Positions 18,148-27,032 of a stretch of DNA of 64,000 nt are shown here, piece by piece (the first letter of the stretch is position 1; every line of letters starts with the position of its first letter). This stretch comes from Neotamlana sargassicola (lineage in GTDB: Bacteria > Bacteroidota > Bacteroidia > Flavobacteriales > Flavobacteriaceae), in NCBI RefSeq assembly GCF_020523965.1, contig NZ_JAJAPX010000003.1:463059-527058 (forward strand), in the 5' to 3' direction. Under the pieces are notes generated by a model that had not been told where the DNA came from, did no database searches, and worked only from the letters and a program-made list of their open reading frames with translations. Made by a program: the position numbers and the translations under genes.

Positions 18148-18459
18148 AATTAGTACTTTTAATCTTATTAATTTGATTCTATGCTTTTTTTAATACAACT
18201 CACAAAAATAAAAGAAGTTCAATAATAACCTTAATTTATTTCATAAAAGTAAAAATAGTTATCAATAAACAGCATTTTATCTATATTTTTGCAATATTTT
18301 TATGTTTAAAGCATTTACAAGTTATACGTTAACATAATTTAAAAAGATGTTTTACAACAATTAATTTATTAAACAAAACAAAAAAAATAAACGTAACACA
18401 CTAAAAAACAACATATTGTTACTAATTAAAATTTTGTTAAATTTTGGTTTTAGTAAATG
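18148..18459. other. 312-bp gene-free gap
   Basis: Very AT-rich. It contains a minus-strand -7 box (TATTTTTG, 18203-18210) for the 18147 gene and a plus-strand match (TATTTTTG, 18284-18291) that would point antisense into the 18460 gene. The only plus-strand open frame after it is 11 codons. I see no RNA gene or clear terminator. Confidence 0.6.
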
Positions 18460-20157
18460 CTAATTCGAAATTGCTTTTAAAGAATCTAATTGTTTTTGAA
18501 GTTTTTCTAATAATTCTGCTTTATCGTCTTTCACAGGAATGATTTTACTAATTGAATCTTTGTAAGTTTGGGCAATGTCAATTTCTTTTGGCACTTCTTG
18601 ATAATAATAGCCAATACCTTCGCTTGCGCGCCACGCTTCGTTAAGTTGTTCGTAAACTGTTTTGTCCCATTGGCTTGGATGCTTAACATCTATCCAGATA
18701 ACATCACGGTACTCACTATCAACTAAAACCAAGTCTGGAGTTGCAGAACCATCAAATTGTTGTGAATTAGAATCGCTAATTGAAGACACCGTACCCATAA
18801 AAAACATACGTTTTTTTCCTGCTATATTTTTTATATACGGGCGAAACTCAACTGGCGTGTTTGCCGACCAATCGTATTCTTTACGAGACTCTTTTACTTT
18901 TAATGGCATCGCAGAAACACCTGCGTAACCCTGTTTTTTAGCTGCATGATTGTAATAATACAACTTATCCGTGCCATCGGCAGGTACAAACACACTAAAG
19001 CTTAAACTAGTGCGCTCCTCGCCTACGGGCTCTAAGCCAAACCAATGATATAAACCACTGTAAGCACCTGTTTCAGTATCGGAAAAATCGAAATCAGTAA
19101 CATAAGGTTGTTGGTTTTGGTCTTTTGGCATTTCTGGAATTTTAACCGCTGTTTCCATGTTCCACGGTAATGGATCGCTAAAACCACCTAAAAACTTTAA
19201 AGATTCTGCCTGTAATTGTGAAACCGATTCAGCTAAAGTGTTTTGGCGTGTTAAATACTCATGATTTTTCATTTCGTCTGGACTCACGTAGGTTCCTTTT
19301 CCTATTAAAATACGCTCAATATAATCGCTCATATCATGCGCGCCGCTATCAATAACCATAACACCGCCAAAGGTTGGGTACGGGAATAAAAAGCCTTTCC
19401 ATTTAATTAAACTCACCACTTCCACCCATTTTCCAGTGTCGTTTTTCATGTAATACGTATCGCTTGGCTCCATATTAAACAACTGAAAAATATTGAAGCG
19501 TTGCACAACAGCATTGTAGGTGTTTCGGCTAAACTTTAACGATTCTCCAATTGAAAAAGTAACTGATATTCTATTTTCATTTGAAAATCTAGGAAACGGC
19601 GTTGTACTAGATACCGCAAAAACTTCTTCTGTGTTATCAGTCATTCCTTGCCACATGTATTTTTCGGTTGGCTGAATGGCCATAGTCCATTTATTATCGT
19701 CTCCAATTCTCACTAAATGTGGTAACGACACATCTTTAGTTTCACCTACACTTTCGTTAGCCATAGAAAACACATTTCGCAATGGCTGAATACGCTCGTT
19801 TTGGGTTAATGGTAATTCGTGAATTTCAACTTTATTTAAATTATTAAACACATAATAGGTTTTCATGTAATCGTACATTTTAAAATGCCAACCAACGACA
19901 TAAAGCGCTCCAAAAAATACAAGCATTAATGTTAAAATCCCTAAGCGACCCGCTGTACTAGAACTGCTTCTAAACTTACGCAACCCTAGTATTAATACAA
20001 TTAAACTTAGTAGAATTACAAAAATGTATTTACGAACAAATAATAATGCTGGTTGATAATCGTCTCGCAAAACGAATAAAACAATAAGTAGAATTAGTAA
20101 ACCTAAAATTGTAAATACTTTTTGCTTAGTTCCTTTTTTCCAGTAGTTTTTTATCAT
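18460..20157 (-). CDS. Membrane protein with large soluble domain, unknown
   Basis: 565 residues. Three hydrophobic segments at the start (about 14-31, 38-60 and 70-91) are followed by about 470 mostly soluble residues rich in aromatic and charged side chains, and a short coiled tail (about 540-565). I do not recognise the family. The soluble part has no visible catalytic motif. It is the last gene of the minus-strand series that begins at 28373 and contains the AAA+ ATPase, so it may be the membrane platform of that system. Confidence 0.7.
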   Translation of the reverse strand: MIKNYWKKGTKQKVFTILGLLILLIVLFVLRDDYQPALLFVRKYIFVILLSLIVLILGLRKFRSSSSTAGRLGILTLMLVFFGALYVVGWHFKMYDYMKTYYVFNNLNKVEIHELPLTQNERIQPLRNVFSMANESVGETKDVSLPHLVRIGDDNKWTMAIQPTEKYMWQGMTDNTEEVFAVSSTTPFPRFSNENRISVTFSIGESLKFSRNTYNAVVQRFNIFQLFNMEPSDTYYMKNDTGKWVEVVSLIKWKGFLFPYPTFGGVMVIDSGAHDMSDYIERILIGKGTYVSPDEMKNHEYLTRQNTLAESVSQLQAESLKFLGGFSDPLPWNMETAVKIPEMPKDQNQQPYVTDFDFSDTETGAYSGLYHWFGLEPVGEERTSLSFSVFVPADGTDKLYYYNHAAKKQGYAGVSAMPLKVKESRKEYDWSANTPVEFRPYIKNIAGKKRMFFMGTVSSISDSNSQQFDGSATPDLVLVDSEYRDVIWIDVKHPSQWDKTVYEQLNEAWRASEGIGYYYQEVPKEIDIAQTYKDSISKIIPVKDDKAELLEKLQKQLDSLKAISN

Positions 20158-20204
20158 TTTTTTATTGTTCCTGAATAGGCAGGAATTATTTTAAATTAAT
20201 TTTC

Positions 20205-20236
20205 ATTTTCAAGACACCTCGACTGCGCTGAGTGTA
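20205..20236. repeat. Short GC-richer intergenic palindrome
   Basis: ACACCTCGACTGCGCTGAGTGT stands out from the AT-rich surroundings and is nearly self-complementary at its ends. It resembles short dispersed repeats seen in flavobacterial intergenic DNA. Confidence 0.4.
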
Positions 20237-20242
20237 ACAAAA

Positions 20243-20755
20243 TTAAAGAAGTCCTTTATCTTTTAAACGTTCGCGAGCACTTTTTTCATTTGGCTTCGCT
20301 TCTTCTTTCATAACTTCAATATCTTTGTTTTCTCCTGTTTTTAAATCTTCAATAAAATCCCTTCCTTTTTCAATGGTGTCTTGCACTATATCTTCTAAAG
20401 AATCTGTTTGCTCTTCAATAACTTCCGACGATTTAAAAATAAAATGTGCCAAATAAGTTCCAGCTAAAGTACCAACCAACATGGATGCGAATATTGAAAT
20501 TGTGGCTAAGTTAATTGGAATTAAAAAACGAACTATAACAATTCCTATTAAAAACAAAAAACCTAAAAACAATAAGCGTATTAAAAATTTTTGCTGATAT
20601 ATAAAACCTGTTTTGTCTGTTGATTTCATTTGTAATTCTTTAGAATACATAATTTTATTAAAAAACCTGTAAACTTTATTACTGTGCGATTCTCTCCAGT
20701 AAATAAATGCACCAAATAAAATGGATGCGATAAAAATTATTAATTCTAGTGTCAT
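20243..20755 (-). CDS. Small membrane protein with acidic cytoplasmic tail
   Basis: 170 residues with three hydrophobic segments (about 3-19, 58-82 and 85-108) and a charged C-terminal third rich in Glu, Asp and Lys. I do not recognise a family. It lies between two other unknown genes of the AAA+ series, with gaps of 85 and 58 bp. Confidence 0.7.
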   Translation of the reverse strand: MTLELIIFIASILFGAFIYWRESHSNKVYRFFNKIMYSKELQMKSTDKTGFIYQQKFLIRLLFLGFLFLIGIVIVRFLIPINLATISIFASMLVGTLAGTYLAHFIFKSSEVIEEQTDSLEDIVQDTIEKGRDFIEDLKTGENKDIEVMKEEAKPNEKSARERLKDKGLL

Positions 20756-20813
20756 GGTTTATGAGTTTGAAGTTTGAAGCTTGTTACAGAACCTTTATTT
20801 TATTTGTCTTAAA

Positions 20814-22052
20814 TTATTCAATATTGTTACTAATAGTTTCAATTACCCAGTCTTTAAAGGAATCGTCCCAAGACTCAAAAGCCTTATAAAATGCAGGTTT
20901 ATCGTACCAATACCAAAATAAAACATCTTTTGGCGCCACATTTACCAATAATTGCCAAATTAAATCTTGGTGAGACGCTTGCAGCGACGAATGTGGTTTG
21001 TGCAAAGCTTCAAAAAGTGTATCATCTACAATATCGGCGCGTTTAAATTGATTGCTTACTTCTAGCTTTTCTAGATAACGTTCTACACTCATTAATCGCT
21101 TTCTATCGTCAATTGTAAGTTTATTTAAATAGCTTTTAGTTAAAATTGAATTGGTTAAAATATCATATAAAGGATGCTGAGTTTCCTTTAAAAGTTGTGC
21201 CATTTCAAACAATTTAATGCGCTCGTAACGTTTGGTTTTTACAACTTCTTCTAAATTACATTCAATAATCATGTGGTCGCGCAATTTATCCATTAATTCT
21301 CGTTGTTTAATATGATAAATTAACACATCGTAATTGGTGTCTTTTATGGCTTCTTTATGCCACTTTTCATCTTCAAAAATAACGATTGGTGAAATAAAAT
21401 CACGCAAAACGTAAACGCCACCAAATGCTCTGGTGTAAAAGGAATTGGTTTCATGTTCTAAAACATGTAAGTTTAAATTCCTGTTTCGTAAATCACCATA
21501 CGCTTTCGCGGAAGCTAATAATTGCTTATGAATACTTTCGTCTATAAAATTATTATCTCTTTTAAAAACTTCAACAAGCTCTAATTGCTCTTTTTGAATT
21601 TTATTTAAATCGTCAACAAAATGAAAATGAACCTTAATTTTATCGTATTTCAAAACATCTAAAGGCTCGTAAAAAGCATCAATACCTTGATCGAAATCAA
21701 GACACAAAGCCGAATCTCGTGTGATGTCTTTAATTTTATCGCCGTGAACTCTAAAAACATATTTCATAACCTCTTTATCGAAGGTATGAAACGGTAAATA
21801 CACTGGTTTTCCCTTTTGCTGTGGCGAAATTAAAATACCATGCGGATTTGCTTCCCCATTATTTAAATAATTTATATCGTTTTTTTCTTCAGCAATTTCT
21901 GGGCTCCAACCTATGCCATCTATACTAAATGTTTTTAGCTTAGTTTCTGTAAACCCTAGTTTTACCAAGCCTTTATTGTAACGTTCTACAAGCTTGCCGC
22001 TTACCGGAATAAGCTCACTTCTGTATAAATTGGCTTGTTTTAGTTTATTCAT
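20814..22052 (-). CDS. Hypothetical cytoplasmic protein, 412 aa
   Basis: No signal peptide or membrane segment. Mixed alpha/beta composition in the first half (GILISPQQKGKPVYLPF, IKVHFHFVDDLNK) and helical in the second half with several Trp and aromatic residues near the end (DVLFWYWYDKPAFYKAF). No recognisable catalytic motif. Conserved placement next to the AAA+ ATPase series is the only functional hint. The reading frame, start and codon use are convincing, so it is a real gene. Confidence 0.7.
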   Translation of the reverse strand: MNKLKQANLYRSELIPVSGKLVERYNKGLVKLGFTETKLKTFSIDGIGWSPEIAEEKNDINYLNNGEANPHGILISPQQKGKPVYLPFHTFDKEVMKYVFRVHGDKIKDITRDSALCLDFDQGIDAFYEPLDVLKYDKIKVHFHFVDDLNKIQKEQLELVEVFKRDNNFIDESIHKQLLASAKAYGDLRNRNLNLHVLEHETNSFYTRAFGGVYVLRDFISPIVIFEDEKWHKEAIKDTNYDVLIYHIKQRELMDKLRDHMIIECNLEEVVKTKRYERIKLFEMAQLLKETQHPLYDILTNSILTKSYLNKLTIDDRKRLMSVERYLEKLEVSNQFKRADIVDDTLFEALHKPHSSLQASHQDLIWQLLVNVAPKDVLFWYWYDKPAFYKAFESWDDSFKDWVIETISNNIE

Positions 22053-22091
22053 TTTTAATTAAATAAGTTGAAATAGATTCTACTCTTAATT

Positions 22092-22937
22092 TTAAAGTCT
22101 TATTTCATCACCTTTAAATGGTTTATAAAAAAAGGTTTCTATAATTTGATTAAATAATTCGGGCCCGTTTTTAGATACAAAATGATTTACCCCAGGAAGA
22201 AAACATAAATTAGCTTTTTCAATATTCTGGTAAATTTTGAATGTATGTTCTTCTCGAATCATATCCCTGTCGGTAGACATCACTAAAACAGGACATTTAA
22301 TTTTATGCAAATCATCAATGGTAATATTAGGCTGAAATTCCATCATGCGAACTCTTTGTTGAGTTACTTTCCAATTTTGAGTGGTGTCTTTTTTTGCTAG
22401 CATTTTATCGGCATGCTTTCGTCGTTCCTTAATTTGCTTGTAAACAACTGGATAAAGCGCCGTAGTATCGGGTGTAAGATTCGCTGAAAATGCTACTATT
22501 TTTTTCACCTTTTCAGGATAGTGAATTGCCAATAACAAAGCTAAAATTGCTCCATCACTTCTACCTAAAACATAGGTTGAGTCTAATTTCTCATGATCTA
22601 AAATAGCAACGATATCTTTGGCAATTTGCTTATAGGTTAAACTTTCGTCTCCAAGTTCGCTTTTTCCGCGTCCTCTGCAATCCATGACAATGACTTTATA
22701 CTTTTTAGAAAAGTACTCAATTTGTGGCTTCATATACGCAATATCTCCACCGTTGCCATGAATTAACACGAGCGGTTCGCCTTCACCATATATTTCATAA
22801 TATTGCTTATCTCCATTAACCGATATAAAGTTACCTACTTCATTATTATTTCCATATGAAGATTGTGCATTAGAGAAGTTTAGCATGCCTAAAATTAAAA
22901 TTATGGTTATGTAAGTTTTTTGGAAATTATATGTCAT
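22092..22937 (-). CDS. Exported alpha/beta hydrolase
   Basis: 281 residues. A signal peptide (about 1-25, ending NFSNAQ) suggests export to the periplasm. The alpha/beta-hydrolase fold shows LIHGNGG (oxyanion hole), nucleophile Ser127 in GRSDGA, an acid in STDRD (223-225) and His252 in GVNHF. Substrate unknown; esterase or lactonase-like activities are typical. It lies 39 bp upstream of the 412-residue gene and 71 bp after the Nudix gene, inside the AAA+ series. Confidence 0.85.
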   Translation of the reverse strand: MTYNFQKTYITIILILGMLNFSNAQSSYGNNNEVGNFISVNGDKQYYEIYGEGEPLVLIHGNGGDIAYMKPQIEYFSKKYKVIVMDCRGRGKSELGDESLTYKQIAKDIVAILDHEKLDSTYVLGRSDGAILALLLAIHYPEKVKKIVAFSANLTPDTTALYPVVYKQIKERRKHADKMLAKKDTTQNWKVTQQRVRMMEFQPNITIDDLHKIKCPVLVMSTDRDMIREEHTFKIYQNIEKANLCFLPGVNHFVSKNGPELFNQIIETFFYKPFKGDEIRL

Positions 22938-23008
22938 TGGTTTTAGATATTGTAATATTAAACTAGAAAACTAGATTTCGATTTTGTTTGTTTTTATAGA
23001 GGATTACT

Positions 23009-23593
23009 CTAACTCAGCACTCCATTTATTTGCGCATACTGCAAAAGCATAATGGTTTTTGCATCAATAATTTCAAAATTCTGTATCATCTCGATAGCTT
23101 TGGTAAAAGGAAGTTCTAGAACTTCAATTTCTTCATCTTCAATTTCTAGTCCGCCACCATCATTTATTTTCATGCTATCATCATATTCTGCAATAAAAAG
23201 AAACATTTTTTCGGTTACAGCTCCAGGTGAAGTGTAACACTCCAAAACCTTTTTAGCACTATTAATTTTATAACCAACTTCTTCTTCTACTTCGCGAATA
23301 ATGCATACTTCTGGTTCTTCATTTTTATCTAAAGCTCCTGCGCAAACTTCAATAGACATACCGTCTGCTGGTGTATTTACATAAGCAGGCATACGAAATT
23401 GTTTAGTTAAAATTACCGTTTTTTTTGCTTTATTATACAACAAAATACCTGTGCCGTTACCACGATCGTAACTTTCGCGAGATAACGTACGCCAATCGCC
23501 ATTTTCGAATTTATAATCGTAATCTACACGATACAAAGTTGCCCATTCGTTGGCTAATATGTTTTTGTTGATATTTCTTAATTTATCTTCCAT
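23009..23593 (-). CDS. Nudix hydrolase (nucleotide-sugar type, NudK-like)
   Basis: 194 residues. The full Nudix box GX5EX7REUXEEXGU is at 86-108 (GALDKNE, then REVEEEVGY). The N-terminal swapped strands and the 194-residue length fit the GDP-mannose/ADP-ribose pyrophosphatase group. These enzymes cut nucleoside diphosphates linked to sugars into NMP and sugar phosphate. Its start lies 24 bp after the AAA+ gene ends, so it is co-transcribed with it. Confidence 0.88.
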   Translation of the reverse strand: MEDKLRNINKNILANEWATLYRVDYDYKFENGDWRTLSRESYDRGNGTGILLYNKAKKTVILTKQFRMPAYVNTPADGMSIEVCAGALDKNEEPEVCIIREVEEEVGYKINSAKKVLECYTSPGAVTEKMFLFIAEYDDSMKINDGGGLEIEDEEIEVLELPFTKAIEMIQNFEIIDAKTIMLLQYAQINGVLS

Positions 23594-23617
23594 TAAAATT
23601 TTATTTATGCTTAACAG

Positions 23618-25576
23618 CTATATCTTTTCAAAGGCTTTTCGAGCTGCCGTTTCAATATTTAGTTGATTAACTCTTGCATCTACTTTTCGTTTAAAATCGG
23701 TATCGGCAATTGTTGCTACATTATCTAAATAACGAACAACTTCCTGACGACGAATTTCAGAAAAATCTAAACCTTTCATATTACCACGCATTAATTCTTG
23801 TAACATATTAAATTTGGTATCGTAATCCTTTTTAAAATAGATTTCGGGGTTGCTAAACCAATCTTCTTCCAAATCGAAATCGGTTAAACGCAACGAAATA
23901 GCACTTTGTATATTTCTAACATCACGAGAAGAGAAAAAAGGAAATGCATCTTGCATGGCTTTGTATAAATTAGCAAAAAACAAATGCTGATCGCTTTTAA
24001 AGTGCTTTTCAACTTCATCATAAATAGCATGAACACGAGCTTCGGTTGGTTTTTCAATCTGATTTAAAATTTCTCCCATGTTTTTTGCCAAACCTTGATT
24101 TTGAAGATAACTATAATTTTCTGGCCCTTGCATGTTTACAAAATCGGGCATTGTGTCTTCAAATTTTCGCCACCATAAATGGTCTTGATCTAGAAAATCG
24201 TGCTCTGTTCTGGCGCCATCAATTTTAAAACGCCCTTGCACACGGGAAATCACAGCTTTATCTAACATTTCTGGTAAATTGGTAAATAAACCAATAGAAC
24301 TATTACCGTAATTTACCGCATACGCACCTTCGGTGTAGCGTAAAAATACACCAATAACTTCTTTAACACCTGCAGACACACCTTGAGTTGTTCGTTCTTG
24401 TAAATTATTTTCGGCATCATCAATAGGTGCGAAAATAAGCTTTGTGGGATCTTGCATAGGTTTCATCCACTCTACCATTTTTTCGGCAGAACCACCTTGA
24501 AACGTACTAATTAACGTATCTGGCATAGGGTGAAACAAAAATGGAATATCCAAGGTATCGCAATGTTCTTTTAAACGTGTTGCAATAGCTGCAATAAGCA
24601 TACTTTTACCGGTTCCTGGTATACCGTACCCCATAAAAACAGGCATAAAGCCACCTAATTCTTGAAACGGATTCTTTTTAGCTTCAAAATCGTAACTCAA
24701 CATCCGCTCGGTTAAACGACGTGCAAAATGCTTTGCATCACGGTTACCTACAATTTGTTCGAACTTAATTTTATTAAATTCTACACTTTTAGCTGTGCCT
24801 TGAAATACGTTGTTCCATCCTGAAATAGCAAATTCAGAATTTTCTAATTTATAAGTTCTATCTTCAATAGTTTCGGTGTATTCCAGCGTGCTTTTTCTTA
24901 ATTGTATTTCATCAATTAAAGCTTCAAAATACACCACGGTAAAATCGATAACATCTTTATCTGTTTTTACAATTTCTGGATGACCTAAGTACTTGTCGAA
25001 ATAAAATAAAGCACATGAAATACCTTTTATTGGTGATAATAAAGACACTTCTGGAATGCCGGCAAACTTCTGTTTCATTACGCTTAAATCGTCTGAGGCA
25101 TGTGGCTTTAAATCGTTTAAAATTTTATAAGCCGTTGCAAAAAGCATGTACGCTGTAGCTGTGTGCATTTTACTTTCGTACTCGCGCTTTCCACTAGAAT
25201 CTAAAGCCGATTTATTTTGATTTAAACTAGTTAATCCAGAGGAATCGTAAAAGCTATCTTTTATCCAAACACCAAGCGTTAAACCTTCTTGAACCGCGTA
25301 GAGCGTCTGATTTAAAAATATAGGAATTGCTACCGAATCTGGCAATAAACGCTTTTTTAATGCTAAAATAGTTTTGGAAACCGATGTAATTTCTACATTA
25401 CTTCCATTATTTGCTCTTGACAAATACAGTAAAATAGATTCATCTTTACCATCTTTATCTCTATTTTTAGCTCTTGCGCTTTGCTCCCATTGTACGCTTT
25501 TTAAATATGATGAAGCTTCATCTCGCAATACATCGAGTTCGCTTTGTTTTATTGGGAATGTTGTGTTGTGTTCCAT
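23618..25576 (-). CDS. AAA+ ATPase with long N-terminal domain
   Basis: 652 residues. Residues 1-290 form a helical region without known motif; the AAA+ core is at about 300-480. Walker A is GIPGTGKS (318-325). Walker B is LIFAPIDDAEN with Asp386-Asp387, where Asp replaces the usual catalytic Glu. A pore-loop-like TFQGGSAEKM (about 359-367), sensor 1 Asn433 in FTNLP, and Arg445/Arg449 (finger region) are present. The C-terminal 170 residues are helical. It resembles classical AAA remodelling ATPases (spastin/Vps4/FtsH-like core) but the domain layout is unfamiliar. Its neighbours are unknown proteins, a coiled-coil protein and membrane proteins. Confidence 0.88.
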   Translation of the reverse strand: MEHNTTFPIKQSELDVLRDEASSYLKSVQWEQSARAKNRDKDGKDESILLYLSRANNGSNVEITSVSKTILALKKRLLPDSVAIPIFLNQTLYAVQEGLTLGVWIKDSFYDSSGLTSLNQNKSALDSSGKREYESKMHTATAYMLFATAYKILNDLKPHASDDLSVMKQKFAGIPEVSLLSPIKGISCALFYFDKYLGHPEIVKTDKDVIDFTVVYFEALIDEIQLRKSTLEYTETIEDRTYKLENSEFAISGWNNVFQGTAKSVEFNKIKFEQIVGNRDAKHFARRLTERMLSYDFEAKKNPFQELGGFMPVFMGYGIPGTGKSMLIAAIATRLKEHCDTLDIPFLFHPMPDTLISTFQGGSAEKMVEWMKPMQDPTKLIFAPIDDAENNLQERTTQGVSAGVKEVIGVFLRYTEGAYAVNYGNSSIGLFTNLPEMLDKAVISRVQGRFKIDGARTEHDFLDQDHLWWRKFEDTMPDFVNMQGPENYSYLQNQGLAKNMGEILNQIEKPTEARVHAIYDEVEKHFKSDQHLFFANLYKAMQDAFPFFSSRDVRNIQSAISLRLTDFDLEEDWFSNPEIYFKKDYDTKFNMLQELMRGNMKGLDFSEIRRQEVVRYLDNVATIADTDFKRKVDARVNQLNIETAARKAFEKI

Positions 25577-25590
25577 TTTTTTTTAGTGTT

Positions 25591-25636
25591 CAGTCGCAGT
25601 CGCAGTAGGCAGTACTGAAAACCGCGACTGTGACTG
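25591..25636. repeat. Inverted repeat of CAGTCG units
   Basis: Thirteen-base arms (25591-25603 and 25624-25636) pair with one G-U. The left arm is a short tandem of CAGTCG. It fills most of the 61-bp gap between the 354-residue gene and the AAA+ gene and would form a hairpin in their mRNA. Confidence 0.7.
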
Positions 25637-25637
25637 T

Positions 25638-26702
25638 TTACTTTTTTAAGTCTATTTTAAGTTCCGCCAATTCAATTGGAGATTTCTCTAATTTGTTTAA
25701 AATTTCAGGCGTCTTATTATGCAATAATTGAATAATTCTATGTGGTGCAAAAACGTATTGTTTTTTTAAAACATCGCCCCATTTTTGCAAGGTTTGTTTG
25801 CTAAAAAAACCACCTTCTTTAAATTCACTATCAGACAATACTTCATCTATTTTTAATGAAATAGCATAAGCCTCTAAAGGAATTTCTTTTTTACCAATAC
25901 TCTCTAAAATAGCATGTGTAATTAAATTTTCGTCTTTTGCAAAAACATTGTGTAGCGGGCCTAAATCTATTCGTTTTATAAATTTAGGAAGTATTTTTGG
26001 CAACTTTCTATCAATGGTATGCGCCATCATATCCAAATTCATATCTCTATCGGCAACTGCTTTTAAAACATCATAAATTTCAGATTTATAATCGTTTACA
26101 TCGCCACCATCATAATTAAAATACATAAAGCAAATAAATGGGCGGTTGTGCGACACATCATAAAAACTCCAACTGGTTAAGTATTTTGCAGGTGCATTTT
26201 CTGTGGCTTCCAAAATTTTTCCTTGTACAAAACGATTAAAAATATATTCCTTTTTAACCGAAGAATAATACACAATAGACGCCGCTTGAAACAATTTACT
26301 TTGTTTAATTGGCTGCTTTTTATGCATTAAGGTATGTAGAAATTCAGCCTTTAAATCTTCAATAGGTGTTAACTTATCTAAATAGGATGCTCTTAACTCT
26401 AAATCGTTAAATAAATATCTAAATTCCAAATAATTAGGAAATCCCGAATCGGTTAAATCCACCTTCATATTATCCTCTTCATCAAACTTATATTTAACAC
26501 GCATAGCATCAATAGAATAGAGTAACAAATCTGCATATTGCTTAAATAAAAGTATTTCTTGCGCATTACAAATTGCTTGCCTTTGTACAGCCACAATAAG
26601 CTGTTTAAAAGCAAAATCGATCATGGTGTGATAAAATTCGTATTGATCTTTAGAGTCTAAAGTTGCAGAATCTAAAGGCGTAACTATTTGGTTTAAAGAC
26701 AT
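25638..26702 (-). CDS. Hypothetical protein, 354 aa, partner of the AAA+ ATPase
   Basis: A soluble, predominantly helical protein with no signal peptide, membrane span or motif I recognise. Several patches are aromatic (YLTSWSFYDV, FICFMYFNYDGGDV). It directly precedes the AAA+ gene (61-bp gap), so it is likely its adaptor or substrate receptor; this is inference from position. The upstream gap of 330 bp holds a complex repeat element. Confidence 0.7.
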   Translation of the reverse strand: MSLNQIVTPLDSATLDSKDQYEFYHTMIDFAFKQLIVAVQRQAICNAQEILLFKQYADLLLYSIDAMRVKYKFDEEDNMKVDLTDSGFPNYLEFRYLFNDLELRASYLDKLTPIEDLKAEFLHTLMHKKQPIKQSKLFQAASIVYYSSVKKEYIFNRFVQGKILEATENAPAKYLTSWSFYDVSHNRPFICFMYFNYDGGDVNDYKSEIYDVLKAVADRDMNLDMMAHTIDRKLPKILPKFIKRIDLGPLHNVFAKDENLITHAILESIGKKEIPLEAYAISLKIDEVLSDSEFKEGGFFSKQTLQKWGDVLKKQYVFAPHRIIQLLHNKTPEILNKLEKSPIELAELKIDLKK

Positions 26703-26743
26703 TAAAAAGTGTTCTTTTTAATTTTTTATTTATGTGTTTTATG

Positions 26744-26884
26744 GCGCCTGCCTGCCGGTAGGCAGGTTTCCCCGATACTTCGGGGTCGGGCTTTACGCTA
26801 TATCTTTTTATTTATTCTCAAGATTATGCTACGCATTACTCGAGAATAAATAAAAAGGATGCCGCTGCAATCCCTAACGCAGTA
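26744..26884. repeat. Dispersed hairpin-rich intergenic element, copy 1
   Basis: Three nested signals in about 140 bp: stem CCTGCCT/AGGCAGG (about 26750-26766), stem CCCCGA/TCGGGG (26770-26785) and a 16-bp perfect inverted repeat (26804-26819 with 26842-26857). GGGGTCGGGCT (26782-26792) and ATCCCTAACGCAG near the right end recur, slightly changed, at 53990-54065. The layout resembles a mobile, non-coding repeat family common between genes in flavobacteria. Confidence 0.75.
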
Positions 26885-27001
26885 TACGTTTACAAATCAA
26901 CTTTTATAGTTAAAACTAATTTGATTGTTGCAATCAAACCTGTCAAAAAACTCAAATTGGTATTTTATTTAGCTATTCGACAGGTTTTAATTGTTCATTA
27001 T

Positions 27002-27030
27002 ATTGCTTCGTCGTCGCTCCTCGCAATGAC
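27002..27030. repeat. Short palindromic repeat (ATTGC...GCAAT)
   Basis: The minus strand reads GTCATTGCGAGGAGCGACGA then CGAAGCAAT, a version of a widespread bacterial palindromic repeat family. It lies 3 bp downstream of the 446-residue gene's stop codon. Confidence 0.6.
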
Positions 27031-27032
27031 TG

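Larger units (their letters stand above)
26703..27032. other. 330-bp gap filled by repeat elements
   Basis: No gene. It holds the 26744-26884 hairpin-rich element and the 27002-27030 palindromic repeat, with about 115 bp of plain AT-rich DNA between them. No convincing promoter box for the 354-residue gene. Confidence 0.6.
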
